Source: Bacteroidia bacterium (lineage in GTDB: Bacteria > Bacteroidota > Bacteroidia > SpSt-205). From it: a stretch of 62,304 nt of DNA. The stretch is taken from the NCBI GenBank assembly GCA_026413325.1, contig JANZYW010000004.1, positions 1 to 62,304 of the forward strand. The letters run 5' to 3'. Shown here piece after piece: positions 49,697 through 58,989 of the stretch (the first letter of the stretch is position 1; every line of letters begins with the position of its first letter). The notes under the pieces are model-generated. The model was given only the letters and a program-made list of their open reading frames with translations. It had not been told where the DNA came from and did no database searches. The position numbers were made by a program, and so were the translations under genes.

Positions 49697-51064
49697 CTGA
49701 GAAGAAGCGGTTTTCTCCAGAAGATATATCTACCTCTACGGCGCCATGCTCCCCCTGGAGCACCATTCCTTGTTGCCTTCAGTGGAGGGCCAGATTCGGT
49801 AGCTCTTGTACTGATTTTAGAAGAGCTGGGATACGAAGTAATCTTGGCATACGTGGACCACGGTCTACGGGGTCTCGAGTCTGCCAGAGAGGCAGATTGG
49901 GTAAGGGGATTCGCTCAAAGAAAAGGCCTACCTCTGGAGGTGCTGAAGGTAAGGGAGGACATGCTACGTGGAAAGAGAGGCATCCAGGCTGCAGCGCGAA
50001 ATATACGGTATCAGTGGATGGAGAGCTTGCTAAACCAGGGAAAAGGTTTCTGGGGGGCCACAGCTCATATCTTAGAAGACCAGATAGAAACCTTGCTGTA
50101 TCGCTTGGTACGCAGTCCAAGCCCAAAGCTGTGGGAAGGTATACCATATCGTCGGGGGCGCTGGCTACGTCCGCTTTTGTACTGTCACAGAGAGGAAATC
50201 ATCTCTTACCTAAGGAGCAGGCAAGAAGGATATCTCTTAGACAGCAGTAACTATACACCGAAATACTTTCGCAATCAGATGCGGTGGTGGTCACTGCCGC
50301 CTCTCTACCAGATAAACCCTTCTTTAGCGGAAAGCTGGGTTGCTCGGTGGAAATTGTATCGCTTGCAGTGGAAGCGGCTGTGGGCGTGCTATTCTCGATG
50401 GATGTCTCGCTGGCTCTCTCCGACTCCCTACGGAGAAATAGGGAGGGGACCTGCCGCGAAGGATGCGCTGTATGTGGTAGCCAAGATTCGATGGCGACTT
50501 ACCGATGCAGCTGCCCATCGACTATGGACTTTATGGAAGGCAAAGCGTTCCGGAGCTTATATAAGTACAGGTGGAAGGGTATTTGTTCGAGTGCCGCAGG
50601 GCTTACAAGTCGGATTACAAGAATATTGGATGCCCCTCTGGCCAGAATGGATGCTTTCAGAGGGGGGAGGAACCTGTTTCTGGGGACTCTGGGAACTTAA
50701 GGCGGGAGACCAGGCGCCCCAGCCCGGTGAGAGGGTGTTAGCATGGAATAAGCACCTTCTGCACTTTCCCCTTCGAGTACGCTTGTGGAAAAGGGGAGAT
50801 ACCATGCGTCCTGAAGGGTTGGAGGGGCATACGAAGCGTTTGAGCGATATTTGGCCCGAGATAGGAGTATATGGATTTGAAAGAAAACATGCTTTTGTAG
50901 TGGAAGATGCAGAAGGCAGAATAATCGGAGCGGCAGGGTATCGCGTAGCTGCAGGAATGAGTCCATCTTCCCCTGAAACAGAGATTTTTTACCTTCGGGC
51001 GGTATATGGGCGGATCTCTTCGGCTTCAGAACAGCCTTCGTATCCCGGAGCTCAATCGACCTGA
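49697..51064 (+). CDS. tilS: tRNA(Ile)-lysidine synthase, probable CTG start
   Basis: TilS makes lysidine at C34 of tRNA-Ile(CAU). The ORF track begins at TTG 49844 with MAYVDHGLRG, after the catalytic PP-loop. Reading the same frame upstream gives FLVAFSGGPDSVALVLILEELGYEVI, with the PP-loop SGGPDS, so the true gene is longer. The only start-like codon between the ssb stop (49687) and this motif is CTG 49697, giving a 455-aa protein of normal length. Later motifs HILEDQIETLLYRL and LRPLLYCHREEI fit. The end overlaps ppk1 by 59 nt. Confidence 0.85.
   Translation: MRRSGFLQKIYLPLRRHAPPGAPFLVAFSGGPDSVALVLILEELGYEVILAYVDHGLRGLESAREADWVRGFAQRKGLPLEVLKVREDMLRGKRGIQAAARNIRYQWMESLLNQGKGFWGATAHILEDQIETLLYRLVRSPSPKLWEGIPYRRGRWLRPLLYCHREEIISYLRSRQEGYLLDSSNYTPKYFRNQMRWWSLPPLYQINPSLAESWVARWKLYRLQWKRLWACYSRWMSRWLSPTPYGEIGRGPAAKDALYVVAKIRWRLTDAAAHRLWTLWKAKRSGAYISTGGRVFVRVPQGLQVGLQEYWMPLWPEWMLSEGGGTCFWGLWELKAGDQAPQPGERVLAWNKHLLHFPLRVRLWKRGDTMRPEGLEGHTKRLSDIWPEIGVYGFERKHAFVVEDAEGRIIGAAGYRVAAGMSPSSPETEIFYLRAVYGRISSASEQPSYPGAQST
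50990..50997 (+). promoter_or_regulatory. Probable -7 element (TACCTTCG) of ppk1
   Basis: One mismatch to TAnnTTTG (TTCG variant), 8 nt before ATG 51006, inside tilS. Confidence 0.4.
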
Positions 51065-53093
51065 ACTCTACCTCAATCGAGAACTCAGCTGGTTAGAGTT
51101 TAACGCTCGAGTTTTAGAAGAGTCCTTGCATGAAGTACATCCTCTGCTCAGCCGAATGAGATTTTTGTCTATTTTTTACAGCAATCTTGATGAGTTTTTC
51201 ATGATTCGGGTGGCGGGCATAAAGGAACAGATCCGGGCAGGTGTGAGGGAAAGGGGGCCAGATGGATTGACCCCTCGTCAGACTCTGCAGCGAATCCAGG
51301 AGCGAGTCCGCCAGCTCCTGGTGCGAGCACAGGAAATTTTTTATACCCGTCTCCTCCCTGCGTTAGAAGAAGAGGGAGTCGTTATCTACCAAGGGAGACG
51401 GTTAAATCGCCTCCCTCGGGAAGCCTTGAGAAAATACTTTCAGGAAAAGGTCTTTCCACTGCTTACGCCGCTGGCGATCGACTCAGCCCATCCTGTTCCT
51501 CCTTTGCGGGCGTTGGAGTATATTGTATGGGTAGAGCTACGAGATGGATCCGCTCTTGTGCCCATTCCTCAGGTGCTACCTCGATTTGTTCCTTTTCACT
51601 CTTCTCAGCGGTATGGTTTTGTTCCCATAGAAGCATTGATAGGGCTTTTTCTCGAGGAGCTTTTTCCAGGGCGGCGTGTCAGAGAATACCATCTTTTCCG
51701 CCTTACGCGAGATGCCGATATAGAGATATCTGAAGCGGAGGCAGATGACCTTCTTCAGCTGGTGGAAAGGGAGTTGAGGAGAAGGCGATTGGGGGCAGTC
51801 GTTCGGTTAGAAGCCAGTGCTGGCATGCCGGCGGATACCTTGCGCTTCTTAATGGATGAGCTGGAGTTTGAACCAGAAGACATCTATCAGGTGGAGGGAT
51901 TTCTTGGGCTGGAGCGGCTATGGGATATCTTGCATGAAGTGGATGAGCCTTCTCTGCTCGACCGTCCGTTTGTACCTGCTGTACCCGCTGCGCTTCAAGG
52001 AAAGGCAAATATATTCGAAGCGATCGCCCAGGGGGATATTCTTTTGCATCATCCCTACGATAGCTTTGTACCCGTCGCAGAGTTTATCCAGGCGGCGGCG
52101 CGGGATCCTAATGTTCTTGCTATCAAGCAGACCCTCTATCGCACTACAGGAGAAAAGTCTCTTATCGTTCAGGCGCTGAGAGAAGCAGTAGAGCGCGGCA
52201 AACAAGTCACCGTGCTTATTGAACTCAAGGCCAGGTTTGATGAAGAGACAAACATATACTGGGCGAAAGAGTTAGAAAAAGCAGGAGCCAACGTCATATA
52301 CGGTTTGTTGGGGCTCAAAATACATTCTAAATGTGCGCTGATTGTTCGGAAAGAGGGGAATGGTCTCCGCCTGTATGCTCATCTGAGTACAGGTAACTAC
52401 AACGAGAAAACGGCTCAGATGTACACGGATATAGGTCTTTTGACAGCGGACCCCGAAATCACGCGAGATTTAGCCGAGCTATTTAACTATCTAACGGGGA
52501 ACTCTGGTCAGCGGAACTGGCGTCGCATCGCTGTGGCTCCAGAAAATCTTCGAGAAATGTTTTTATCGGAGATAGAACGCTGCATGGCCGAGCATTCACC
52601 TGAGCAACCGAGTAGAATTTTACTGGTTATCAATGCATTAGTTGATCCTGATATGATACGGGCTCTATATGCGGCTTCTTTGCGGGGGGTCCTGGTGGAC
52701 CTGGTCGTACGAGGTATCTGCTGCTTGGTCCCGGGTACTTCGGTCAGTCCGACCATTCGAGTTCACAGCATTATCGGTCGGTTTTTGGAACATAGCCGCT
52801 TGTATATTTTCCAGAGTGGAGGAGAGCTGCGGGTCTGGTCGGGAAGCGCAGATTGGATGCCGCGAAACTTAGATAGGCGAGTGGAGATCGCATATCCTCT
52901 CGATACGCCATCTTTAGCAAAGCAAGCGCTGGATATAGCAGAGACGCTTCTTGCAGATACTACCCATACATGGATTTTGGGAGCGGATGGGGTATATCGT
53001 CGGCGTAGAGAGGTCGATCCTACCCTTCCTCCTTTTTCGGCTCAGCTTGAGTTCCTTCGATTGCGAGGGTTTCCTGCCAAAGAGATTTCGTAA
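51006..53093 (+). CDS. ppk1: Polyphosphate kinase 1
   Basis: A 695-aa enzyme polymerising phosphate from ATP. The N-terminal signature is YLNRELSWLEFNARVLEE, then FLSIFYSNLDEFFMIRVAG, IDSAHPVP, HHPYDSF, AIKQTLYRT and the phospho-His region LKIHSKCALIVR, followed by HLSTGNYNEKTA and the second phospholipase-D-like domain ending SADWMPRNLDRRVE. Domain order and length are standard. The N-terminus overlaps tilS by 59 nt, and queE follows after 3 nt. Confidence 0.96.
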   Translation: MGGSLRLQNSLRIPELNRPELYLNRELSWLEFNARVLEESLHEVHPLLSRMRFLSIFYSNLDEFFMIRVAGIKEQIRAGVRERGPDGLTPRQTLQRIQERVRQLLVRAQEIFYTRLLPALEEEGVVIYQGRRLNRLPREALRKYFQEKVFPLLTPLAIDSAHPVPPLRALEYIVWVELRDGSALVPIPQVLPRFVPFHSSQRYGFVPIEALIGLFLEELFPGRRVREYHLFRLTRDADIEISEAEADDLLQLVERELRRRRLGAVVRLEASAGMPADTLRFLMDELEFEPEDIYQVEGFLGLERLWDILHEVDEPSLLDRPFVPAVPAALQGKANIFEAIAQGDILLHHPYDSFVPVAEFIQAAARDPNVLAIKQTLYRTTGEKSLIVQALREAVERGKQVTVLIELKARFDEETNIYWAKELEKAGANVIYGLLGLKIHSKCALIVRKEGNGLRLYAHLSTGNYNEKTAQMYTDIGLLTADPEITRDLAELFNYLTGNSGQRNWRRIAVAPENLREMFLSEIERCMAEHSPEQPSRILLVINALVDPDMIRALYAASLRGVLVDLVVRGICCLVPGTSVSPTIRVHSIIGRFLEHSRLYIFQSGGELRVWSGSADWMPRNLDRRVEIAYPLDTPSLAKQALDIAETLLADTTHTWILGADGVYRRRREVDPTLPPFSAQLEFLRLRGFPAKEIS

Positions 53094-53096
53094 AGT

Positions 53097-53690
53097 ATGT
53101 ATCCTGTCGTTGAACATTTTTACACACTGCAAGGAGAGGGGTACTGGGCGGGACAGCCTGCCTATTTCGTCCGTTTGGGAGGCTGTGATGTAGGATGTTC
53201 CTGGTGTGATACTCGGTACAGCTGGCCGAAAGAAGGATGGGACCTCTATACCCCGGAAGAGATAAGAGAGTGGATCACGAGGACTCCTGCTCGCCACGTG
53301 GTTCTCACGGGAGGAGAACCCACGATGCATCCGCTTTCTCCCTTGATCGATACCCTTCGGCAGGGGGGCCTCTTTGTACAGCTGGAGACTTCAGGCGCCT
53401 ATCCCTTGCCAGATGTTCTTCCAGACTGGATTACCCTTTCCCCCAAGCGATTTAGGCCCCCTTTACCTTCGTACTATGAGGTGGCCCGTGAGCTGAAAGT
53501 CGTCATACATGCCCGCAGTGATTTTGGCTGGGCCGAGCAGCAGCTTGCGTTTTGCCCACCTACTGTGCAGGCTTATCTCCAACCTGAGGCCTATCAACCA
53601 GAGACCTTGAGTTGGATAATTGCATATCTAAAAGAGCATCCGCGCTGGCGCCTTAGTTTGCAATGGCATCGATATCTTGCTATTCCATGA
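53097..53690 (+). CDS. queE: 7-carboxy-7-deazaguanine synthase QueE
   Basis: A 197-aa radical SAM enzyme of queuosine/7-deazapurine synthesis. FYTLQGEGYWAGQPAYFVRLGGC leads into the cluster motif GCDVGCSWCDT (C-x3-C-x2-C), then VVLTGGEPTMHP and LETSGAYPL, which are QueE signatures. It is short, as QueE proteins are, and the last strand LSLQWHRYLAIP matches the family QxHK-type end loosely. The stop overlaps the PorE-like ATG by 4 nt. No queC or queD in the window. Confidence 0.93.
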   Translation: MYPVVEHFYTLQGEGYWAGQPAYFVRLGGCDVGCSWCDTRYSWPKEGWDLYTPEEIREWITRTPARHVVLTGGEPTMHPLSPLIDTLRQGGLFVQLETSGAYPLPDVLPDWITLSPKRFRPPLPSYYEVARELKVVIHARSDFGWAEQQLAFCPPTVQAYLQPEAYQPETLSWIIAYLKEHPRWRLSLQWHRYLAIP

Positions 53691-55639
53691 AAAACCTTTT
53701 CTGGTGGATAGGGATCGTCACAGCCAGCTTATGGGTAGGATATGCACAACCCACCCCTCCGAAAGGCATTTCCCGGAGAGCATATGAGTTGTATCTGGCG
53801 GCTGTCCGGGCGGCTCAGGCACGCCAATCTTCTCAGGCGCTGCAGTGGCTCGCTGAGGCTGTGCGTATAGAGCCTGATTATGAGGATGCATGGATTCTCA
53901 AAGGGAAATTGCACTTAGCTCAGGGCGATCTGGAGCAGACCCATGAGGTGGGGATGCGACTAGATCATTTGCGAAGCATCTCTCCTGCGGGGAAAGCCTG
54001 GTCGTTATATTTTCGAGGAAAAGCCTATATGGCACAAATGGCCTATGACTCTGCGGAGGTCATATGGCGGCGTTTTGTTGTGGCGGCTGTAGGCCATGTT
54101 CCTCGTAGCATTCAAGATGAAGGTGCCCTTCTTCTCACCCAGAGTATACATGCAGCCCGCCTCCTCCGCCAGCCTGTACCCTTTCAACCTCGTAATCTGG
54201 GCTCTGCTATCAATAGTCCCTACGAAGAGTATCTCCCCAGCTTGACAGCGGATGGAAGACGGCTTTTCTACACCTCCCGCCGTCCTAAAGAAGGCGTGCC
54301 TGCTCATCCGCTTCGTGGAAATGACGAGGATCTCTACTGGGCAGAGAGAGACAGCCTCTCAAGAGAATGGAACCCTGCCCAACCCTTAGGCCCTCCTATA
54401 AATTCTCCTCAAAATGAAGGAGCTGCTTTCTTCTCAGCGGATGGTCAGTGGGCCTTCCTTACTCTCTGTGACCGAACAGACGGGTACGGTTCTTGTGACC
54501 TCTATTTTTCTGAGCTCAAGGGTTTTGCCTGGTCTGAGCCGCGCAATCTGGGGCCCGATCTCAATACGGCGTACTGGGAGTCTCACCCTTCCCTCACGCA
54601 CGATAGAAAACGCCTCTATTTCGCTTCAGGGAGGCCTGGAGGACAAGGAGGAACTGATATCTGGTACAGTGATTGGCGGGAGGGGAAATGGCAGAAGCCT
54701 CAGAACATCGGTCCTCCCATCAATACGCCTGGCGACGAATATAGCCCCATGATCGCTGCGGATGGGCGTACCTTGTATTTCGCCTCTGATTATCATCCGG
54801 GGATGGGAGGACAAGACCTTTTTATCACCTTTTTGACCGATACAGGGTGGAGCCTCCCTCGGAATCTGGGTTATCCTCTCAATACTCCTGCGGATGAACA
54901 AACTCTATGTATCGACGCAAGAGGAGAAATTGGGTATGTCTCATTGGTACGGCCAGGAGGGATGGGCAAAGAGGATATCTATGAATTTCCCCTATGGCCC
55001 GAGATCCGACCACAAAAAGCGGCCAGTTACGTGCGCGGACGTGTGATAGATAAGCAAACCCAGCTTCCTGTGGCGGCATTCATCGTCCTGGTAGAAGTGC
55101 AAAGTCGCGATACTATCCGTTCTCTACACTGTAACCCTAAAACAGGAGATTTTCTTGTTTCTCTCCCCTTAGGACAGCGATATGCCCTCTTTGCAAAGGC
55201 GGAAGGGTACCTTTTTTACAGTGGGCATTTCGATCTGATGGAAACGGATACAGCATATACACTCACGGTTCAGTTAGAAAGGCTTCAGAAGGGAAGTCGT
55301 CTCACCCTTCGAAATGTATTTTTTGAGTTTGATAGAGCAGAGCTTCGACCCGAGTCTGCCATGGAACTGGACGAAGTCGTTCGATTATTGAAGGCGAATC
55401 CTTCTTGGCAGATAGAGATACAAGGCCATACCGATAGCATAGGAAGCCCTTCCTACAATCAGTCTCTCTCGCAGCGCCGAGCAGAGGCAGTTCGCTCTTA
55501 TCTTATCCAAAAAGGAATATCTTCCTCTCGCATGATTGCCCGAGGGTACGGAGCTAATCGGCCCCTTGCCAGTAACAATACCGAAGAAGGTCGGGCTCTC
55601 AATCGCCGCACGGAGATTCTTTTCATCGGGGCAGACTAA
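53687..55639 (+). CDS. PorE-like protein (TPR, PD40 propeller, CRD, OmpA)
   Basis: A 650-aa envelope protein. Order: signal peptide (ending VGYAQ); TPR-type helices (about 30-160); a five-repeat PD40/WD40-like propeller (about 165-440) with units like NLG-x3-NTPxDEYxP and LYFASxRPGGxGGxDIW; a carboxypeptidase-regulatory-like fold (about 450-525, VRGRVIDKQTQLPVAAFIVL); and an OmpA peptidoglycan-binding domain (about 530-650; FEFDRAELRP, IQGHTDSIGSPSYNQSLSQRRAEAV). This is the architecture described for PorE of Porphyromonas T9SS. Similar OmpA-PD40 proteins outside T9SS exist, so the role is likely but not proven. Track start 53663 replaced by ATG 53687. Confidence 0.82.
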   Translation: MKNLFWWIGIVTASLWVGYAQPTPPKGISRRAYELYLAAVRAAQARQSSQALQWLAEAVRIEPDYEDAWILKGKLHLAQGDLEQTHEVGMRLDHLRSISPAGKAWSLYFRGKAYMAQMAYDSAEVIWRRFVVAAVGHVPRSIQDEGALLLTQSIHAARLLRQPVPFQPRNLGSAINSPYEEYLPSLTADGRRLFYTSRRPKEGVPAHPLRGNDEDLYWAERDSLSREWNPAQPLGPPINSPQNEGAAFFSADGQWAFLTLCDRTDGYGSCDLYFSELKGFAWSEPRNLGPDLNTAYWESHPSLTHDRKRLYFASGRPGGQGGTDIWYSDWREGKWQKPQNIGPPINTPGDEYSPMIAADGRTLYFASDYHPGMGGQDLFITFLTDTGWSLPRNLGYPLNTPADEQTLCIDARGEIGYVSLVRPGGMGKEDIYEFPLWPEIRPQKAASYVRGRVIDKQTQLPVAAFIVLVEVQSRDTIRSLHCNPKTGDFLVSLPLGQRYALFAKAEGYLFYSGHFDLMETDTAYTLTVQLERLQKGSRLTLRNVFFEFDRAELRPESAMELDEVVRLLKANPSWQIEIQGHTDSIGSPSYNQSLSQRRAEAVRSYLIQKGISSSRMIARGYGANRPLASNNTEEGRALNRRTEILFIGAD

Positions 55640-56138
55640 CATCGAAAAGGTATCGATGTATGCTTATGTATTCACTCCCTTCCGGCTTTAGGATAGACTG
55701 GTACAGATGAGCTGTGGTAAAAAGGAACTCTGGCTGGTCTGGCAGTACTGGGCCCTGCCACTTCAGGGGGTGTTTTGAGCGAGCGATAGTGACATGCGGA
55801 TGGTAAGAGTCAGGCAAGGGAAGTCCGATAACGGTGTGAAGTTCCCTCACCAATGGTTCCAAAATGGGGGCTGGATGGAAGTGAACCCATAGGGTTCTTC
55901 TCTGCCAACCTAAGTGCGAAGGATAGAGACGGATCGCACTATGCCCTTGGAGCAGCGGCTGTATGGCGTGGTGGATTTTTTCTACAGGCAGGCCTGTCTT
56001 ATTTCCGATGAATACCAGAGTCACGTGCCACTGATCCGGGGGTATCCAGCGGGCACCCGCTGGAAGCAAAAGCGGCCGATGTCTAAGGATCCATCCTACT
56101 CCTTCGGGAGGAAGGGGCAATCCCACAAACAAACGCAT
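55623..56138 (-). CDS. thpR: RNA 2',3'-cyclic phosphodiesterase (ThpR, 2H family)
   Basis: A 171-aa 2H phosphoesterase opening 2',3'-cyclic phosphate ends of RNA, also annotated 2'-5' RNA ligase. The two catalytic HxTx motifs are WHVTLVFIG and PHVTIARSK, spaced as in the family; RLFVGLPLP is the usual start. Its last codons overlap the end of the PorE-like gene on the other strand by 17 nt. A -7-like box TACCTTTA lies 7 nt before the ATG. Confidence 0.92.
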   Translation of the reverse strand: MRLFVGLPLPPEGVGWILRHRPLLLPAGARWIPPDQWHVTLVFIGNKTGLPVEKIHHAIQPLLQGHSAIRLYPSHLGWQRRTLWVHFHPAPILEPLVRELHTVIGLPLPDSYHPHVTIARSKHPLKWQGPVLPDQPEFLFTTAHLYQSILKPEGSEYISIHRYLFDVSLPR

Positions 56139-56145
56139 TTAATAG

Positions 56146-56153
56146 TAAAGGTA
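56146..56153 (-). promoter_or_regulatory. Probable -7 element (TACCTTTA) of thpR
   Basis: One mismatch to TAnnTTTG on the minus strand, 7 nt before ATG 56138. Confidence 0.4.
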
Positions 56154-56204
56154 TATCTTTAACAGAAAACAACAACTCAAACAGACGAACGCGGATATTG
56201 CGTT

Positions 56205-56212
56205 TATATTTG
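56205..56212 (+). promoter_or_regulatory. -7 element (TATATTTG) of the PorZ-like operon
   Basis: Exact TAnnTTTG ending 8 nt before ATG 56221. Confidence 0.7.
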
Positions 56213-56220
56213 TCTCAGTC

Positions 56221-58482
56221 ATGAGTTGGGGATGGATTCTGCCGTTGTACGTATGGTTACAGGGTGGAGTGGCGATCGGGCAGTGGGGCGTATACAGCTA
56301 CCACGGCAACATTCGATCAGTGACGTACATTTCTCCGTATTTCTGGTGTCTTAGCACAGAGGGCGTCGTCGTGGTGGATGGAGAAACAGGGAGTTATCGA
56401 GAGCTACATCGAGGAACGGGACTTCTGTATAATCGACCCACGGCTCTCTATGGGGATCCTTATGCTGGCTGGATTTTTTTGGGGTATGATGACGGGCAGA
56501 TTCAATATGGAGAAAGTCCAGAGGCCCTCTCTGTCTTGCGAGAAATAGCGGTCAACCCAATCTATACTGCGCGGGCTATTCGTGATTTGCATGCAAAGGG
56601 AGACACATTAGCTATAGCTACGGATTTCGGGTTGGTCCTATGGTCCAAAAGGCAGAGGAGAGTGTTGGCTACAGTTGCGCAGTTTCCGGGAATAGCCTTT
56701 GCCGAGCCGGTGTCACGGGTAAGGTGGGCAAACGGACGATTGTGGGTAGTCACCAGCCGTGGGCTCTTTTCTCTTTCGGAAGGGCGCCCGTGGAGTGGTC
56801 CCTGGGAAAAGGTATCAGGGACCGGGTATGGGCTGCCCGATAGCATGCAGTATTTTGGAGGGTGGGTTGAGACGCCTCAGGACTTCCTCCTGCTCTTTCG
56901 AGATTCTCTCTATAGGTGGAGTGGAAATAGATGGGAGCTCTATCCATTGCCCCCCCCTTTCCAAGGTCGGCGAGTACTCTGTGTGGGAGGAGAAGGGGGG
57001 GGGTGGGCCCTTTCTGCTGCGGATGTAGAGAATGTACATTTCTTTACAGTTCGAGGAGAGACCACCTACATGTGGAATCCAGGGGCGACGGCCCTTTGGA
57101 TGAGTCCGACAGGATCGTATCGTGCGGTGGGGAGTGGATGGATAGGGGCTTTTTTGGCAAGTCCTAAGATCTCTGTGAGTACGGACGCTCATCAGCGGCT
57201 GCGAGCGGGCGGCGTAACTGAAGTGTTGCCTACCCCTACAGGTATCTTCTTCCTACACGGCGGGTCGGGGTTTTGGGGAGCAGGATGGAGTACGGATGTT
57301 ACCTTTTACCCGCATGGAGCTCCCAAAGGAAATTTGCTTAGTCTTTCTCTCCTTTCTGGTCGCTACTCGCCTGGTCTCACCGAGGCTGTATGGGATGGAG
57401 CCCACGCATGGATCGCTTCGTCAAGTGCGATCATGAAAATAACCCCTTCTGGAAGGGTAGATACTTTCACAGCGTACAATGCCCCTTTTGATGGTATTTT
57501 TCCAGATCCGAATGGAAAGCCAAGTTATATGGCTTTTTCCAGTCTTGCAGTGGATAAGAATGGGGCTATCTGGGCTGTAAAACGTTATGGGAACCGGAAT
57601 ATCTGTGTATATCTTCCTTATCGGGGGGCATGGGAATGTCTACCTTATGGGGATGGGGCGGAAGCGATCCTCGTTCGTGTAGATAGTCGAGGGTACAAAT
57701 GGGTGCTGTTTGTCAACGGAAGAATCCGAGTGATAGACGACCGAGGGCAGCCAGAGAATGTCGCGGTACACCGAAGTGTCGTTTTGGGTGTGGGCGGACA
57801 GCCTCTGCCTGGGCTCCCTTCCTCTCGTATCACCACATTGGCCCCGGATCGGACAGGTGCGGTCTGGCTGGGTACGGATAGAGGAGTAGCCGTTTTGTAT
57901 GGGGATCCTTTTGATGGTTCGCTGTCGCTTTCTGTTCCTGTGATAGAGAATCGATATGCCCTGGAGGAGGAGAGTATCACGGACGTCGCTGTAGATGGAC
58001 AAAATCGGAAGTGGATAGGCACTCAGGCGAGTGGAGTATATGTACTGAGCTCAGATGGAAGCCGGCAGATAGCAAACTTCAACACTCAGAATAGTCCCCT
58101 TCCGAGTGACCTTATCTATCGGATCCGCCCTTGGGATAGCACAGGTGAGGTTTTCATGATCACTGCTGATGGGACGGTTAGCTATCGAGACTGGGCTACG
58201 GAGCCTTCGGAACGGTTGGATACTCTTCACATTTTCCCGAATCCTGTTTCCCGAACCTTTGAGGGGTGGATTGGGATCCGGGGTTTATCGGAGGGGAGTA
58301 CGGTTCGGATATTTACCCCAGATGGTCAGCAAGTTCGTTATTTACAAAGCTTTGGTGGACAGGCTGTTTGGGACTTGCGTACGATTACTGGAGAGAAAGT
58401 CGCTCCTGGCTTTTACTTAATTGGAGCGATCGACCGGGAAGGCCAGCGCAGTGCGGTGGGTAAAATTGTTGTAACAGAGTAG
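56221..58482 (+). CDS. PorZ-like two-propeller protein with T9SS sorting domain
   Basis: A 753-aa protein. After the signal (ending GVAIGQ), the start GQWGVYSYHGNIRSV and a series of beta-propeller blades (ATDFGLVLWSK, VTSRGLFSLSEG, IAPDRTGAVWLGTDRGVAVLYG-type, AVDGQNRKWIGTQASGVYVL) match the two-propeller layout of PorZ. The C-terminal sorting domain starts at FPNPVSRTFEG and ends in VAPGFYLIGAID. In Porphyromonas, PorZ delivers anionic LPS to the T9SS sortase PorU. Length (776 aa there) agrees. Generic propeller surface proteins are the alternative. Confidence 0.78.
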   Translation: MSWGWILPLYVWLQGGVAIGQWGVYSYHGNIRSVTYISPYFWCLSTEGVVVVDGETGSYRELHRGTGLLYNRPTALYGDPYAGWIFLGYDDGQIQYGESPEALSVLREIAVNPIYTARAIRDLHAKGDTLAIATDFGLVLWSKRQRRVLATVAQFPGIAFAEPVSRVRWANGRLWVVTSRGLFSLSEGRPWSGPWEKVSGTGYGLPDSMQYFGGWVETPQDFLLLFRDSLYRWSGNRWELYPLPPPFQGRRVLCVGGEGGGWALSAADVENVHFFTVRGETTYMWNPGATALWMSPTGSYRAVGSGWIGAFLASPKISVSTDAHQRLRAGGVTEVLPTPTGIFFLHGGSGFWGAGWSTDVTFYPHGAPKGNLLSLSLLSGRYSPGLTEAVWDGAHAWIASSSAIMKITPSGRVDTFTAYNAPFDGIFPDPNGKPSYMAFSSLAVDKNGAIWAVKRYGNRNICVYLPYRGAWECLPYGDGAEAILVRVDSRGYKWVLFVNGRIRVIDDRGQPENVAVHRSVVLGVGGQPLPGLPSSRITTLAPDRTGAVWLGTDRGVAVLYGDPFDGSLSLSVPVIENRYALEEESITDVAVDGQNRKWIGTQASGVYVLSSDGSRQIANFNTQNSPLPSDLIYRIRPWDSTGEVFMITADGTVSYRDWATEPSERLDTLHIFPNPVSRTFEGWIGIRGLSEGSTVRIFTPDGQQVRYLQSFGGQAVWDLRTITGEKVAPGFYLIGAIDREGQRSAVGKIVVTE

Positions 58483-58989
58483 GTGTTTCAGGTATGTACA
58501 GTGGCTGGCTTTCAGCCGTGGGAGTGGCGCCGGGTATTCCAGGTTAGGGAGCTGCCTCCTACTTTATTTTGGAGTGTTGCCTCCGACCCTACTACAGCCT
58601 CGCGCGTCCTTACAGCTATCTTGTCTGAAAAAGGCGTGGTGGTACGGTGGCTCCCTCTGCGTCATCGAGGCAAGTGGATAGAAGAAGCACTTTCCCTCCC
58701 CTGGTCTGAGACCTCACTCGCTTTTCTCTTCTCAGAAGTCCCTTGTATGGTCTTAGATGCAGACCCTTGTGACCTTCAGCGTTTGTGGCGCAGGCTGCGC
58801 GAACAAGGCTATGTCTCCCGAACATATTTTGTCCCATCCTACTTTCGCAGTGCTCTGACTCAGGAGCCCAGACTGGCACAGGACGAAAGCGAACTGGAGG
58901 AGTGGGCCCTCCTCTATGAAGAACTGAGGGAAGATTTGTCCCTCGCCCGAGCTTGGCTCCCCTGTATCCTAACCACTTCGATCGCATGA
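58483..58989 (+). CDS. Conserved-position protein of unknown function
   Basis: A 168-aa soluble protein, no signal or membrane segment. It starts at GTG 58483 directly after the PorZ-like stop, or at GTG 58501. No domain recognised; it is rich in Leu, Trp, Arg and Glu, with a possible alpha/beta core (SLAFLFSEVPCMVLDAD, LQRLWRRLREQGYVSRTYFVPS). The stop overlaps the recO ATG by 4 nt, and codon use matches its neighbours, so it is very likely translated. Confidence 0.6.
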   Translation: MFQVCTVAGFQPWEWRRVFQVRELPPTLFWSVASDPTTASRVLTAILSEKGVVVRWLPLRHRGKWIEEALSLPWSETSLAFLFSEVPCMVLDADPCDLQRLWRRLREQGYVSRTYFVPSYFRSALTQEPRLAQDESELEEWALLYEELREDLSLARAWLPCILTTSIA

